From CAZXCQ01 sp964639275 (GTDB lineage Bacteria; Desulfobacterota; DSM-4660; Desulfatiglandales; Desulfatiglandaceae), in contig CAZXCQ010000347.1 of NCBI GenBank assembly GCA_964639275.1, positions 1 through 5,686 of the forward strand: a stretch of DNA of 5,686 nt. The letters run 5' to 3'. The position numbers were made by a program, and so were the translations under genes. A model generated the notes under the pieces. It was not told the origin of the DNA. It saw nothing but the letters and a program-made list of their open reading frames with translations, and did not search any database. This document shows positions 4,988 to 5,686 of this stretch, piece after piece (positions within the stretch are counted from its first letter, which is position 1; the number at the start of each line of letters is the position of its first letter).

Positions 4988-5686
4988 TTATCGGATTATT
5001 CCTTGATTAAAGGATTCTGAGGCCTCAAGGTTCTGTCGCACGCTCTCTTTGAGCCCCATAAGGATCTGTGACGGGCCATAATCCCTTTGCCTATCCAGCC
5101 TCAGGGAAATACGTGCCGATTCTAGCGGCACCATCCTGCTTTCTTCGGCATCCGACACGAGCACAAAATCTGCCTTGGCCTGAAAGACCCTTATAAAGGT
5201 ATGGCCATAACCCTCTGATGATGGCCAAATCCTCATCACCGAAGCCCACTGCCTTGCCAGGCCAGAGCTGCCAATTGCAACGGCCCGCCATTGTCCGTGT
5301 ACCAGGTCTACCGTGAGCAGGGTCCGAACCTCACCCCTTGAAACAACCGGGAAGAGCCACACCGGGGTCGGGGAGACAATGTCCGCAACGGGCATCCCGG
5401 GGGCATATGCAAAAAGCTTATCAGGCACAATGGTATAGACCTGAAAGGGTTTCCCCAGCTGGGCGTCTTCAAGTTCTTCCTGATTTGAAAAATTGAAATA
5501 CCCAAGATCTTGGGGAGGTATGGCCTTTAAGAAGGGTCTCAGGCCATTTGCCGCTGCTTCATTGGCACCAGGGGGTGCCTCGGCACCCAACACAGGCATG
5601 TTGACCAGCAAAAGGAGTGCGAAAAGGCAGAGTAACCGTTCACGGGGATACCTGTCTGAAGCATGCTTGGTAGTTGAGAAGGAAAA
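4988..5686 (-). CDS. Small secreted protein, companion of the cysteine protease (5' end outside the window)
   Basis: The frame is open from the stop at 4988 to the right edge, giving 232 residues so far. A TTG at 5611 could be taken as the start, but it lies inside a hydrophobic stretch. Upstream codons read PRERLLCLFALL before LLVNMPVLGAEA, a complete signal peptide with a cleavage site after AEA, and no in-frame ATG, GTG or TTG precedes it. The real start is therefore beyond the edge. The mature part, about 195 residues, has no cysteine and no enzyme motif I recognise. It contains FQVYTIVPDKLFAY, PTPVWLFPVV, LLTVDLVHGQWRAVAIGSSGLA and GHTFIRVFQAKADFVLV, which suggest a mixed alpha/beta fold with paired strands. 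The stop lies 58 bases before the ATG of the protease, in the same direction, so both should be on one transcript. Encoding next to a secreted protease suggests an inhibitor, chaperone-like propeptide or substrate; this is inference only. Confidence 0.75.
   Translation of the reverse strand, partial: FSFSTTKHASDRYPRERLLCLFALLLLVNMPVLGAEAPPGANEAAANGLRPFLKAIPPQDLGYFNFSNQEELEDAQLGKPFQVYTIVPDKLFAYAPGMPVADIVSPTPVWLFPVVSRGEVRTLLTVDLVHGQWRAVAIGSSGLARQWASVMRIWPSSEGYGHTFIRVFQAKADFVLVSDAEESRMVPLESARISLRLDRQRDYGPSQILMGLKESVRQNLEASESFNQGIIR

Overview
The window looks like chromosomal DNA of a Gram-negative bacterium, most likely from the former Deltaproteobacteria (Desulfobacterota). This is inferred from the moderate GC content, the secreted protein built with Thr/Ser-rich stalks, and the short TGA-containing heptad repeats near genes. 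No ribosomal or other phylogenetic marker gene is present, so the assignment is tentative. No tRNA, rRNA, CRISPR array, transposase or phage gene was seen.

Layout. Bases 1-151 hold a short degenerate heptad repeat and a plausible sigma70 promoter for a cytoplasmic transglutaminase-like protein (152-856, +, GTG start). This gene ends inside a second heptad repeat and converges on a class I SAM-dependent methyltransferase of the dimerising O-methyltransferase type (929-1915, -). The 270-base gap 1916-2185 is a divergent promoter region, with one sigma70-like promoter for the methyltransferase and a better one for the next gene. That gene (2186-3022, +) encodes an unrecognised exported protein: signal peptide, two beta-rich Ig-like segments and a C-terminal membrane anchor.

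The right half is a two-gene unit on the minus strand. The upstream gene (4988 to beyond the right edge) encodes a small secreted protein without cysteines in its mature part. The downstream gene (3196-4929) encodes a 577-residue secreted papain-like cysteine protease. Its catalytic domain is followed by three Thr/Ser stalks, two near-identical ten-cysteine modules and an unrecognised C-terminal domain. A strong Rho-independent terminator for this unit lies at 3037-3069, just after the end of the convergent membrane-anchored gene.

How the genes fit together. The clearest functional unit is the secreted protease with its small secreted companion, which may be an inhibitor, chaperone or substrate; this is inference from gene order. 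The transglutaminase-like protein, methyltransferase and membrane-anchored protein show no visible pathway link to it. The stop codon of the membrane-anchored gene overlaps an ATG (ATGA) as in coupled operons, but the frame that follows runs into the terminator hairpin and the protease gene, so a former partner gene may have been lost here.
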